A stretch of 64,000 bases of DNA from Zygaena filipendulae (Eukaryota > Arthropoda > Insecta > Lepidoptera > Zygaenidae): positions 1-64,000 of the forward strand of contig CAJRBF020000002.1 in the NCBI GenBank assembly GCA_907165275.2, in the 5' to 3' direction. The first letter of the stretch is position 1. Every line of letters starts with the position of its first letter. Shown in pieces: positions 19,979 through 31,276 of the stretch. A program made the translations under genes and the position numbers. The notes below the pieces were generated by a model, which was not told the origin of the DNA, made no database searches, and was given only the letters and a program-made list of their open reading frames with translations.

Positions 19979-22900
19979 ATGTTTTCGTGGGTCTATAACA
20001 AAAAGAAACCGGAATTAATCGAAGAATCCGCCAGACGAAATCTACAAACAGAGGGCCTTACAGTGGAAGAACTCCGAAAAAACCTGGTAAAACATTTAAG
20101 AGAGGAAGGAGATTTCCAATTTGAAGACGCAGGAAGTGAAAGCGACATAAACTCCGAGTCAAAAACAAAAATGTCGAGGACCGCCGATAAAACAATGCGT
20201 GAAACCGCGAAATTAGTGTCCCAGTGGAATATAAAGTTCGACATAAAGGAGAATGCAGTCGAGTTCTTAGAAAGAATTAACGAATTCATCGGAGCAAATA
20301 ACGTAAGTCCAGAAGATTTATTAAAATTGCTACCACAGATTTTCACGGGGAAAGCTTTGACATGGTACAGAAACAACAACGACTGGAATTCATGGGATGA
20401 ATTTGAAGAAGCGTTCAAACTTTTCTTTTTCCCGAGTAACTACACAACAGTACTAATGACGAAAATAATATCAAACCGGCAGTTCGAAAATCAAAAATTT
20501 ACCGAGTACCTCAACCACATGCAGACGCTAATGAGAAGACACGGAGGAATACCGGAAGCAGAAAAACTCGAACGAATTTACGAAAACATGAACCCGAAGT
20601 ATAAATTATACGTGAAAAGAAACGAAGTAACGAACCTGAAGGAACTTATTAAACTAACGAACGAATACGAAAAAATTACAACAGAAAAAACAAAGGAAAG
20701 TAAACATCAACCATACACAGATACGGAAGTTACTAGAACCAGCAACTACAGAAACCCTACAACAGCAAGACCAAACAAGACGAACAAAGAAGACAAATTT
20801 ATGAGAAACTACGATACGGAAACCTGCTGCTGGAGTTGTGGCAAAAGAGGGCACTCCGCTAGCGAGTGCAGGGGTAACAAAACGCTGTTTTGTAGCACGT
20901 GTGGCAAAATAGGGACGCTGAGCACAAAATGCTGTAAGAGGCACAAAAACGAACTCAGGACAAGTACAATCCAAGGAGTAAAGAAAAACAAAGATAATAG
21001 GGACTTTATCGACGTATGTATCAACGGAGCACAATACAAAGCACTAGTGGATACGGGGTCCAATAGCACTTACATAAACGAACAAGTAATGAAAAACCTG
21101 AAACCGGATGGAATAATCAACAACAAGACAAGCAGAAAAGTAATACTAGCAGACGGAACGGAAATCCAGCTGAACAAATCAGCACCAATAGAGATAAAAA
21201 TCGGAAATAACCTGCTGAAACACGAGGCCAATGTGTTACCAACGGCATCACACGTGATACTCGGCATGGACATCCTGAAGAGACTAGGCTTAAAACTGGA
21301 CTGGGGAGATAACAACCAAACAACGATAGGAACAAACCAGGAGGACAACCGAAACACGGAACAGGAAGCCGAATACAAACAAGGAAGTATTAACAACACC
21401 GAAAAGGCAATCTTAGGAAAAACACTGAGAACGGAATTCGAAAAGTGCGAAAGGAGCCAGAAAGGAAACACATTGACAAAACATATTATCAAACTAAAGC
21501 ACACAGAACCAATAAAACAGAAATATTATCCGAGGAATCCAAAACTACAAGCAATAATAAACGAACAGGTCGAGAAAATGTTAAAAGAAGGCGTGATAGA
21601 AAAGTCAAGCAGCCAGTACAGCTCACCGGTCGTCCTCGTCAGGAAAGATAACGGAGAATATAGATTCTGTATCGATTTCAGGAAGATTAACGAAATCACC
21701 GAAAGAGATGCATACCCATTACCACAAATAGATGACACTCTAGAGAAGCTAAGCAAAGCGAAATATTTCTCCAAAATGGACCTGAAAAATGGATATTGGA
21801 ACGTGAGCCTATCAGAAGAGAGCAAACCGATAACAGCATTCACAGTACCGGGACGAGGACTATACCAATTCAAGAAAATGCCATTCGAACTTCACTCAAG
21901 TGGAGCAACTTTCCAGAGACTACTAGATATGGTGATAACCCCCGAACTACAGCCGCACGCATACGCATATTTAGATGACATAATCATCTGTAGCGAGAAT
22001 TTTACAGATCACATAAAACACCTAAAAGAAGTCTTCAAACGAATACGTGAAGCAGGATTACAGATAAACAAAGCTAAGTGCGAGTTCTGTAAGCCAGAAA
22101 TCGAATACTTGGGGCATATAGTCACAAAGGAAGGGATTAAAATGAACGAAGGAAAGATAAAAGCAATAACAGAGCTGAAAGCACCGTCTAACGTAAAAGA
22201 AGTCCGCAGACTCATCGGAATGACGTCGTGGTACAGGAAATTCATAAAAAACTACGCGAGGATAACAGCACCAATAGTAAAACTCCTGAAGAAAGACAGT
22301 AAATTCAACTGGGACAAGCAGCAGGAAGAAGCTTTCAGAGAGATTAAAGAAACGATAACGAAAGATCCAATCCTAACACGACCAGACTTCAGTAAGCCGT
22401 TTACCTTACAAACAGACGCAAGCAACGTGGGATTAGGTGCAATACTAAGTCAAGAAATGGACGGGATACAAAAACCAATCATGTACGCCAGCAGATCACT
22501 AACCCCGGCAGAATCAAGGTACACCACGTCAGAGAAAGAATGCCTGGCGGTAGTGTGGGGAGTAAGGAAAATGAGACCGTTCTTAGAAGGATATCATTTC
22601 ACCATAATTACAGACCACCAAGCGCTAAGATGGCTAAACAACCTTAAGGACCCGACAGGTAGACTAGCAAGATGGGCACTAGAACTACAACAGTATGACT
22701 TCGAAATCATATACAGGAGCGGAGAACAAAACCAGCTAGCCGACGAACTATCAAGAAACCCATTATACGCAACAAAAAGCGAAAAACTAGACTGGTACAA
22801 CAAAAAACTAAAACAGGTAGAACAACAAACAATCAGGACGACAGATTACTGCATACAGGAAGGGAAGCTGTACAGGAGAATCGAAAACAACGCTTACGGA

Positions 22901-23001
22901 ACAAAGCTAGATCCAAACTCCCAGTGGAGACTCTGCGTACCAGAAGAAGAGAAGGAGTCAATATACAAAGAGAACCACGACGTACCGAACGCCGGACACC
23001 T
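19979..23001 (+). pseudogene. Element B Gag-Pol, up to the LINE insertion
   Basis: One frame holds Gag, protease, RT and RNase H. Gag (to about residue 250) has a capsid domain with ALTWYRNN. Next comes a CCHC knuckle (CWSCGKRGHSASEC), then a second knuckle (CSTCGKIGTLSTKC) in which Thr replaces the usual His. Protease shows LVDTGSNSTYI; RT shows YLDDIIICS near 21968; RNase H shows QTDASNVGLGAILSQ. In RT the conserved Gly of PFGL is Glu (GAA at 21887-21889), whereas element A keeps Gly. The frame is cut at 23001 by the LINE and resumes in integrase at 27036. Gag and pol are fused without a frameshift. Confidence 0.88.
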
Positions 23002-25658
23002 TTCTAATGATTCTGTTTCTAATTTTGTCTTTCTGTTTTATACCTAACATGCTTCGCTCCATTTTCCTTTGGCAGATTGCTAGTTTGTTTTCATCATCTT
23101 TTTTCAGAGACCAGCTTTTGACAACCGTATGTCAATCCTGGGAGAATAGCTACTTCGTAAAGTTTTTTCTTGATTTTTATGCTTATTTGTTTATTTTTCA
23201 TTATCTCTTTAAAACTCCAATATTTTTTCCAAGCAATGGCTATCCTTCTTTGCACCTCATTTTTAGTGCAATTTTGAAATGAAACCATTTGGCCCAAATA
23301 TATAAATTCATTTACGTACTCTATTGTTTCTTTTCCTAGAGATACTTTCCCCATTTCTCCATTTGTTAAGATTTTTGTCTTACTTATATTTATAGATAAG
23401 CCTACTCTTGCACTTTCTGTAGTCAACTCGTTTAGCATTTTGCCTAGGTCTACGTACGTTTCCGCAAAGATTACGATATCGTCAGCGAAACGCAGATGGC
23501 TTAGGTACTCTCCGTCAATTTTTAAGCCTTTCTCTTCCCAATCCAATTTTCTGAATACTGACTCTAGAACCGCTGAAAAAATCTTTGGCGAGAGAGGGTC
23601 TCCTTGACGAACGCCTTTTTGTATAGGGAATAGTGATCCATCTCTCTCCATCCTGATTCTTGCACAGCTGTTGGAGTATATGTTACGAAGAAGATCGACG
23701 TACCTGCTCTCCGTACCTTGCTCTATAAGGGACATCCATATAGCGTTATGAATGAGCGAGTCGAACGCTTTGGTGTAGTCTATAAAACAAATATATAGAG
23801 TTTTCTTGAATTCATTTGCCTTCTCTATTATCTGCGTCACCGCATGAATGTGATCAATTGTAGAATATTGCTTACGAAAACCGGCTTGTTCCCGAGGTTG
23901 TTGCTCTTCCAGTGTTTTTTCAATTCGTTTTAGTATTATTTTTGAAAATATCTTGTACATATTGGACATCAGGCTGATAGGGCGGTAGTTATTCAGATCT
24001 CGCCTATCGCCTTTTTTATGAAGTAGTATAATAGTTGATTTATACCATCATTGAGGTATTGAGCTTTCATCGAGTATGCTATTAAATATTAATTGAATAG
24101 GGACTTGTAGAGGTTCTGATAGAGATTTCAGCACTTCGTTCGTGATACCATCATCTCCCGGTGCTTTGTCCGCTTTCTGTGAATTAATCGCGTATTCTAT
24201 TTCACTTCTCAATATGCTTTGGGGAGTTGTAGGGTCCGAGTATACACTGGTGTGGTCTTGATAGAACTCGCTCTCATTTCCTCCATACGTAGACGCGTAT
24301 AATTGTTTATAAAAATTGGTGGCCTCGTTTATTATGGCCGACCTTTTTGTTATAGTATTACCGTGTTTATTTTGAAGGTGTGCGGTCCACTCTTTTTTGT
24401 TTCTTAGTTCTTTGTAGGCTTTTCGCACCGCTCCAGATTTCTCTATATAAGTTTCTAACATTCTCCGTCTGCAATTTTCCCTCTCTCTTGATATTTCTCT
24501 GTTTATTTCTTTACTTATTTGCGTGATCCTTTCCTTAACTGGTCTCGTCCGCTTACGTGAATAAAGTTGTTTCCTTTCGTCGAGTAGTTGTTTGAGGTGC
24601 GTAGATGTATGGTTTTTAACTTCTTTGGATCTTGGTATTTCTTTAAGTAAGTTCTTCATTTCCAACTCAAAAGCATCATATTGGCTTTGAATTCCTTCAC
24701 ATTTCATGAGGTTCGACATAAATTTGTTTTCCAAGTGTGTTCCATCTTCTCCCGATACTAAAGGTAAGATTTTTGCATGCCTAGCGTTGCTTTTGATGAA
24801 TCTCCTATTCTTTTTTATTCCTGTTACAGCTAATCTGCATCTAATCATTCGATGGTCGGTTTCAAAATTTATATTGTTTATAATGTCAAAATCGTGTACA
24901 CGAGTGGGTTGGTTTGTCAAAATAAAATCTATAACATTATGGTGGTTCCCATCTGGCGATCTCCACGTCCACTTTTTCCTAGGTTTTCGTCTGTACAGAC
25001 TATTTGTGACTGTTAGATTATTTTCTTGTGCGAAGTCTATTAATTTCTGTCCGTTTTTACTTCTTTTACCTTCGGAATGTATGCCGATTACGCTATCCTC
25101 ACCAGCTCTCCTTTTGCCAATTTGGGCGTTAAAATCCCCCATTATTTTAAGGTTCTTTGTATTTATGGAGTCTAAAGCAGTTTCTATATTCTGATAAAAT
25201 GATTCAAGATCTTCTGGTGTGTAGCTTTCTGTTGGCGCATAGATTTGCACAAAGGATCAAGTATTCTGATCATTTGTTTTTATCTCCAAGGCTGCTACCC
25301 TGTCTGAGAAGGCTTCCAGTCTTATTATGTTATTCTTTAATGATTTCTTAATCATAAAACCCACACCGTTTCTACCGCTAGAGCCTTGTGTGTGATAGAG
25401 GATAAAGTCATCATACTCTTCTATTTTTTCATCTGGTCTTCGGACTTCACTAAGGCCAATAATATCCCAGTTTAAATTCTTCGTGGCGAGCTTTAATTCC
25501 ATTAATCTGTTTTCCTTTAGTAGAGTTCTTACATTCAAACATGTTACATAGAGATATTCTATTCGTTTTTTATTTTTTGTTTTTCGCTGTTTGGTGGAGT
25601 TGCATACAGTGGTGGTTGGGTGAGAATTGACAGGGGGGCGTTGGTCAGACTCCTCCAC
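23002..25658 (-). pseudogene. RTE-like LINE ORF2 (endonuclease and RT), broken
   Basis: Sense order: APE endonuclease (NVRTLLKENRL, IIGLSEVRR, GDFNAQIGKR, ETDHRMIRC), then RT (QKADKAPGDDGITNEVL, EQAGFRKQYS, FIDYTKAFDS, GVRQGDPLSP, RFADDIVIFAE). TGA codons at 25257-25259 and 24048-24050 interrupt it in the same frame, and a one-base shift near 23110 changes frame close to the end. The coding sequence then runs off the element at 23002, lacking roughly the last 150 residues expected in RTE proteins. It cannot be active. Confidence 0.85.
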
Positions 25659-25696
25659 GGTGACCAGCCGGCTTGGAGGAGGTGGAGGGGCTCCAC

Positions 25697-26500
25697 TTAG
25701 GCGTTTTTTGGATCTTCAGTTGCTTGTGAATTGCCTGACGTATTAATAAATGCGTTTGAATTGCTGCTTCGTAAGTATGTTGTGATGTTCGCAGTTTTAT
25801 TTTTCTTCGGGATTTGCTTTACGTTATTGCCGCCTTGCCCTCCGCTCGTGTTTTCCGTAAATTCAGGTGACTGTGACATTGTCCTCTTTTTGCGTGAATG
25901 CTCGGCGTGTATGACATGCTTCTTCAGGGTAATAATTTTGTCGTATCGCAAAATAACGTTTTTCCCCGCTTCCCGTTGGCGCTTCAGTTCAGCTTGTAGT
26001 TCCTTACGTTTCTCTAGTATATTAGGCGGGTAATCTTCTTTTATATATATTGATAGGCCAAGAAGCGATTTTTTCTTCTTCAGTATTTCTATTTTACGTC
26101 CCATGCTAGACAGTGACACGATTATCGGCCTGGGTTTATCCGTCTTTTTACCTAATCTCCGTACTTCCTCTATTTCAGCAGTTTGGAAATTCAAATCCAT
26201 ATTTTCATTTAAAACGTCGGTGATTGAGTTCAACAACTCACTATAGTTCTGTTCGGTCTCTTCCATACCAAAAAGGACAATGTTTTTCCTTCTGACCTGT
26301 CTTTCCAATTGATTTATAAGTTCTTGTTGTTTTTCCACCTTGTTTTCAAGTTCAGTAGTTTTCAAAGACATTTGCATGAACTTTTCATTTATATTACCAT
26401 TTATTGCTTCTTTAATGCGTTCCTCCATATTCGTCATTCTTTGATTTTGGTCGTTCAAATCGTTTTGAATGTTTTTTAAAATCTCCATTATTCCCTCCAT
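25697..26500 (-). CDS. LINE ORF1 protein (coiled coil, RNA binding)
   Basis: This 267-residue protein starts at ATG 26500 about 108 bp from the LINE 5' end. Residues 1-75 form a predicted coiled coil (NMEERIKEAI, ELENKVEKQQELINQLE). Then follows an RRM-like region beginning RRKNIVLFGMEE and a basic C-terminal domain of the L1 ORF1 type (RPIIVSLSSMGRKIEILKK). Such proteins trimerise and bind LINE RNA. The tail is Ser/Thr/Asn-rich. The frame is intact although ORF2 is not. Confidence 0.78.
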   Translation of the reverse strand: MEGIMEILKNIQNDLNDQNQRMTNMEERIKEAINGNINEKFMQMSLKTTELENKVEKQQELINQLERQVRRKNIVLFGMEETEQNYSELLNSITDVLNENMDLNFQTAEIEEVRRLGKKTDKPRPIIVSLSSMGRKIEILKKKKSLLGLSIYIKEDYPPNILEKRKELQAELKRQREAGKNVILRYDKIITLKKHVIHAEHSRKKRTMSQSPEFTENTSGGQGGNNVKQIPKKNKTANITTYLRSSNSNAFINTSGNSQATEDPKNA

Positions 26501-26610
26501 CTCGTTTAAGCAGCCAACGCCCTCTTGTGTTGAATAGCGAAATCAAGTTCAAATACAACAATACCACTAACTTCGGCTTAGGAGTTTCGCTACTACTCGA
26601 TAGATGTCGC

Positions 26611-27025
26611 TACTAACAAAATTCTGACGATTCTCATGCTCTGCTACCAGGTTGCGGCGGGTACTTCGAAATTGAAAGCATAGGCTCCGCAATTTTTGTC
26701 TATAAATAAAATTAAAAGTGCAAGTTTTTTGAAGCAAAGTATAAAATCCTGTACATTATCCCCCAAAGTCATCGTGATAGTGTTATCCAACAAGTAAACT
26801 TGAAGGCAACGAAGCAATCAAAGAAAGCATCTACTAACGGCCATTGTGTTGGAAGTGGTGTTTTACGAAAAGATCGCCAAACTATATGATCACCTTCTGT
26901 TGAAAAGGTTAGTCAATACATAACACCTCCATCAGAATATAAAAACTCGAGTGTTAATTGTGCTTTATAACATATCAGAAGGAACAATTTAAAAATTCAA
27001 GGCACCGTCAGAATTTTGTTAGTAG
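26611..27025. mobile_element. 415-bp MITE-like element with perfect 20-bp inverted termini
   Basis: The ends 26611-26630 (CTACTAACAAAATTCTGACG) and 27006-27025 are exact inverted copies. TCG flanks both sides (26608-26610 and 27026-27028), a likely 3-bp target duplication. The interior has no coding capacity that I recognise. It inserted exactly where the RTE LINE meets its own target duplication; without it the junction reads GATGTCGGACACCT. Confidence 0.6.
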
Positions 27026-27035
27026 TCGGACACCT

Positions 27036-28032
27036 AGGAACAAGCAAAACACTCGGTCGCATAGCACAACGGTACTACTGGCCGGGTATGCACAGAGACG
27101 TAGCAGCATACGTAACAAGATGCACCGTTTGCCAAAGACACAAGCCGGCGCAAACAAAAACCCCCGGACTAATGCAAATAAGCAACGCCGAAGAACCATG
27201 GCAGATAATAACAACAGATCTAATAGGCCCGCTACCGCGCTCAACAAACGGCTACAAGTGGATCATAGTGTATCACGACAAATTCACGAAATGGACTGAA
27301 ATCAAACCACTCAGGACGGCAACGAGCAATTAAATAATAAAAACCCTGAAAGAATATATTATACTGCGATACGGAACCCCAAAAGTGCTTGTAAGTGACA
27401 ACGGCAGACAATTCACGAGTAATCAATTTAAGAGCGAGCTGGAAAAGTACGGAATCGAACACCGCCTCACCCCCCCATATTCACCACAGTGCAACCCAAC
27501 CGAACGGGTAAACAGAACATTAGAAAATATGATCGCCGCATTTATAAACGGAAACCATAAGAAATGGGACCAATACATACCGGAATTCAACTTTGCCATA
27601 AACACGGCAAAACAAGCGTCGACAAAATACTCCCCTGCATTCTTAATGTACGGCAGAGAACCACGGAGACCAGGGGATAGAAACAAGTTCCCAACACCAC
27701 AACTACAGGCCAAGACCAAGCTACAAGAAATTTACGAGATAGTGAAGAAAAACCAGGATAACGCGTCGTCGGAACAAAAGAGATACTACGACGACAAGAG
27801 GAGACAATGGAGACCGAAACTAAAGGAATGGGTCCTCAGAAGAGACTTCCCGCTATCCGATGCAAGCAAAGGGTTCATTTCAAAATTCGCGCCGAAATTT
27901 TCGGGACCATACCAGATAATGGAAGAGGTATCACCGGTCATATATAGACTCCAAGACCCACACAACAGGCGAAAGAAAATTACGGCACACGTGAAGGACA
28001 TGAAACCATACAAACAGAACGAAGAGAAATAG
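27036..28032 (+). pseudogene. Element B integrase
   Basis: This is the continuation of Gag-Pol after the nested insertions. It begins at the zinc domain (GHL...KTLGRIAQRYYWPGM, CTVCQRHK), followed by the catalytic core with Asp (TTDLIGPL), Asp (VSDNGRQFTS) and Glu (NPTERVNRTLE), then a C-terminal GPY module (KFSGPYQIMEE). A TAA at 27331-27333 interrupts the core where element A has TCA, a single-base change. Apart from that the frame is open to 28032. Confidence 0.88.
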
Positions 28033-28425
28033 TCGCGCTCTCACCTCCTCCTCGCCAGAAGAGGAAGCGGACGAGAAACCGAAAAAAGTTTTTTTTCTCA
28101 CCGTATACCAAAAAGAAAACGAAACTACAAGGGAGCAAACCATTACACCGAAAAACAAAAACTTTAGTAACAAAAAAAAAAAAACCGATACAAAAAGGGA
28201 AAACCGGAAAGTTCAGACTCACCAATATGAACGGACCTTAAGAATAGTGGCAAAACGGAAACCGAGGGTGGTTGGAAAAAACACCAAGAAACAAAATGCA
28301 TACCCTCCGAACAAATAATAAAGACTATAAGAACGAAATACACCGGCGACGAAGGTCATTACGGGAGCAACCACCCTACGTAAACAAAAATAAATACCAA
28401 CCTTTTGTTCCGCACAGAGATACGA

Positions 28426-28854
28426 ATGGAGGAAATAAACTCGGATCCAACAGTCCGGGAGTGGGCAGGCACTAACGGCCAGCCCACCTTCATCTTAACA
28501 GGAAAACCCGCGGATTTCTTCATCCTGTCGGGAGGGGAACTCGTCCGCCTGGACAAACTCCCGGCGGAAGAAGACACGGGAAACGCGGAGTGGGACCTCC
28601 TCTCGGTGTCACTCGACGAGGACGACGTCGAACGACTCGACGACGCGACCTACCTGGCGATCCTGGACGACTTCTGCACCAGCATCAAGGACGAGGAGAC
28701 CACCAGGAGGCGCAAAAGGAAAAAAGGCAGGACCGGGGGCAACAAAAGACGGCAAAGGAAAAGGAGGGCACTGCAGAGACAACCCGCCGAGAACCGGAAA
28801 GAACCGCAACCAGAAAAAAAATCCCAGATGAGTGACGGACACGAACAGTTGTAG
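28426..28854 (+). CDS. Accessory ORF downstream of integrase (element B)
   Basis: This 142-residue ORF lies 394 bp after the integrase stop, where env sits in errantiviruses. It has no signal peptide or membrane segment, so it is not an envelope. The N-terminal half has FILTGKPADFFILSGGELVR and an acidic stretch, then DDATYLAILDDF; the C-terminal half is very basic (RRRKRKKGR, KRRQRKRRA). A homologous ORF is kept in element A at 43397-43789. I do not recognise the family. The basic tail suggests nucleic-acid binding or nuclear targeting. A short upstream in-frame start exists at 28405; I chose the ATG at 28426 because similarity to A begins just after it. Confidence 0.72.
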   Translation: MEEINSDPTVREWAGTNGQPTFILTGKPADFFILSGGELVRLDKLPAEEDTGNAEWDLLSVSLDEDDVERLDDATYLAILDDFCTSIKDEETTRRRKRKKGRTGGNKRRQRKRRALQRQPAENRKEPQPEKKSQMSDGHEQL

Positions 28855-29538
28855 GAGGAATGAGGAATTTTTTTTAAGGTGAGGGGGATCGTTTTATATG
28901 AACAATTAGTGTAGTGTAGTGAGTCGGTTATTTTTTTTTTTTACTTTTTTTTCTCGCCGCGGGAAACATAGCAGTTAAGTTGTTGCGGATTCAGGAACTA
29001 AGAATACAGCGGCGCCGAAGCCGCGAAGGAAACCCCACCGGGTTCCAACCGAGGAAACAAAACGCAAGTACCGTTGCATACCTAGGGTTCCTATCCCACG
29101 AAATTATTTAATATATTACTTGCACCTAGTTATAGAGAAATCTCAGTAGATTAGCGATTTTTTTTTTTTATAAACAGTAGATTAGTGGTTTTTTTTTTGT
29201 TTGTTTTGCAAGTACCTACGTAGGAGTAAGTTAACCCGCTAGTTAGTTATACAGGTGATAATAAAATACGATAGGTATAAAAGTAAACTTTAGTGTCCGT
29301 AAATTTTACTACCGTAAGCCCTTTATTAGTTAAGTAGAATGGTAACAAATATCGAGTGCACATTTATATAGTATATGTACTTAATAAGGATTCTGTAAAT
29401 TAGCAGGAAAACCGAACCGCGTTTTGGACGCGGGTCTGCAGGTGACAGATAGGTATATACCGGGGGTATGGGTTTGTCGATAGTTTTTTGTACCTGTGAT
29501 TTTTACCCAGGTAAAAATCTTCTCCCGGAGGGGGGGAG
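28855..29538 (+). other. 3' UTR of element B
   Basis: AT-rich, with several T-runs and ending in the purine tract GGAGGGGGGGAG. It contains a 17-nt block at 29084-29100 (AGGGTTCCTATCCCACG) complementary to part of the LTR at 19233-19249 and 30306-30322, with one G-U pair. I see no coding sequence. Confidence 0.7.
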
Positions 29539-30713
29539 TGTAAGGAAGCAGATCACGCGCGCACCACGTGCTCGCTGCAACCCCCCCGCACCGCGGACGC
29601 AGACAGCGGCAGCGGCCTCGTAGCAACGCCGCACACTACACGCCGCGCCGCACCCGTAAAAGCGCAGCCGACCGCCAGCCGCGGGTCACTCGTCGAAGGG
29701 TTCCAGTGCCGTGCACACGCCTGCGTCACGCTCGCCGTCCGCTCGCCGGTGCCGCGACGTCCGAACCCCGCGCCGCGGTGACCCTCCGCCTCCGCCTCCG
29801 CACTTCCGCACCCGATCAGTCCTAGAACCCCGACCGTCGTCGCCCGTTGCTGACTCCCCCGTACTGCGTTCCGAAGCCCTACGGCGGAGCCCTGCGGCGA
29901 GCGACGCCGATCGGTTCCTTCCGTCACACCGGTCGTCACGCACACACCAGGCACAGCTGCGTTTGCCCCGCGCCGGGCTCAGACCGAGGCCGGGGACTCG
30001 TAGTTGCGTCCTGAAGGAACTAACCCATACATAACTCACCGCGCCCAGCTGCGGGTGCCCCGCGCCGGGCTCAGGCCGAGGCCGGGGGCCCGTGGTCACG
30101 CCGGCCACCGAACTAACCTACACAAGTCGACGGGCACGGCTGCGTGTGCCCCGCGCCGGGCTCAGGCCGAGGCCGGGGGCTCGTGGAGTGTCCCGCCGCC
30201 ACTACACAATTACACCCGACCGCCGCCGCCTGTCCTGACCCCATCCCACGCCCCATCGCCGCTTCCCGGCCCGCTTCGCGTCCCGTCGCGACCGCGCGCC
30301 GCACCCGTGGGATAGGGACCCTAGCGAACCCCGCTAGGGCCGCGCTAAGCTGTACGTAGGGTTGTGTGTTTGTATTCACTCTCGTAACTCCCGTACCGCT
30401 CGTAGACCGCGTAGTGCCTCGGTATTGTGTCGCCTGTATAGTGTATAGGGTTGTGTGTTTGTATTCGCTCTCGTAACCCCCGTACCGCCCGTAAGCCGCG
30501 TAGTGGATAAGCATTGTATTATACCGTGTAAGATAGCAGTAAGTGTTTAATGTACCTACGTATGATTGTGTGTCACGAATAAAGTGTGTATTCGCTCTCG
30601 TACCCTCTCACCGCTCGTTTCATTTTGTGGCTAGGGAACGCTAGGAACCTCACCCTCAGGAAACGTTTTGTATGCCCCCGGGCCCGGCGCACCCGCCAGC
30701 CCGTAGCATCACA
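29539..30713 (+). repeat. 3' LTR of element B
   Basis: 1175-bp copy of the 5' LTR with a 5-bp deletion near 29946 and a few substitutions. It is preceded by the purine tract GGAGGGGGGGAG. It is followed by AAGA and the continuation of element A. Confidence 0.92.
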
Positions 30714-30717
30714 AAGA

Positions 30718-31276
30718 GAACCACCCCGACGCGCCGATTGCCGGACACCTCGGAACGAATAAAACGCTAAACCGCATAGCACAGCGTTACTACTGGCCAG
30801 GAATGCACCGAGACGTAGCCACGTACGTTACCAGGTGTGCAGTATGCCAAAAACACAAACCAGCACAAACGAAAACACCAGGCCTAATGCGGACGGACAA
30901 CGCCGAAGAACCCTGGCAAATAGTGACGACAGACCTGATAGGCCCGCTACCACGGTCAACAAACGGGTACAAATGGCTAATAGTATACCACGACAAATTC
31001 ACGAAATGGACGGAAATCAAACCACTGAGAACCGCAACAAGTAGTTCAATATTAAAAACGCTAAAAGAAAGCATAATAATGCGCTACGGGTGCCCGAAGG
31101 TACTACTCAGCGACAACGGAAGACAATTCATCAGCAAAGAGTTTAGAAACGAACTAGAAAAGTACGGGATCGAGCAACGTCTAACTCCCCCATACTCACC
31201 ACAGTGCAACCCAACAGAACGAGTGAACAGAACAATAGAAGGCATGATCGCCGCGTTCATACACGGGAACCATAAG
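30718..31276 (+). pseudogene. Element A integrase core fragment
   Basis: Continuation of element A after element B. It carries the integrase zinc domain (AGHLGTNKTLNRIAQRYYWP, CAVCQKHK) and the catalytic residues Asp (TTDLIGPL), Asp (LSDNGRQFIS) and Glu (NPTERVNRT). The frame is open but ends at 31276 where element C begins, inside the codons for GNHK. It continues at 42651. In contrast to B, the TCA serine codon in the core is intact here. Confidence 0.88.

Larger units (their letters stand above)
23002..26608 (-). mobile_element. RTE-like LINE inserted in element B, 3'-truncated
   Basis: A minus-strand LINE sits between two copies of CGGACACCT (22993-23001 and 27027-27035), a 9-bp target duplication. 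ORF1 (25697-26500) and ORF2 (endonuclease and RT) are recognisable. The sense-strand start would be ACATCTATCGAG at 26608. The other end falls inside ORF2, so the usual 3' part is missing. RTE affiliation rests on RT motifs such as REQAGFRKQYSTIDHIH and the APE endonuclease style. Confidence 0.85.
18461..30713 (+). mobile_element. Gypsy element B, full-length, nested in element A
   Basis: LTRs at 18461-19640 and 29539-30713 bound gag-pol, an accessory ORF and a long 3' UTR. The 4-bp duplication AAGA (18457-18460 and 30714-30717) lies in the pol gene of relative A. The LTRs differ at about eight sites plus a 5-bp indel over about 1180 bp, so insertion is fairly recent. The copy is dead: it carries a LINE and a small inverted-repeat element in pol, a TAA in integrase and a substitution in RT. 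Confidence 0.92.

Noticed and set aside
20654..22803. Long antisense ORFs opposite element B pol
   Set aside because: They mirror codon usage of the sense frame and have no independent motifs; the same applies to antisense frames in elements A and C and the LINEs.
24048..25259. TGA codons in the RTE ORF2 read as selenocysteine or a reassigned codon
   Set aside because: Only two occur, other elements in the window use TGA normally as a stop, and the same ORF also has a frameshift; simple decay is more likely.
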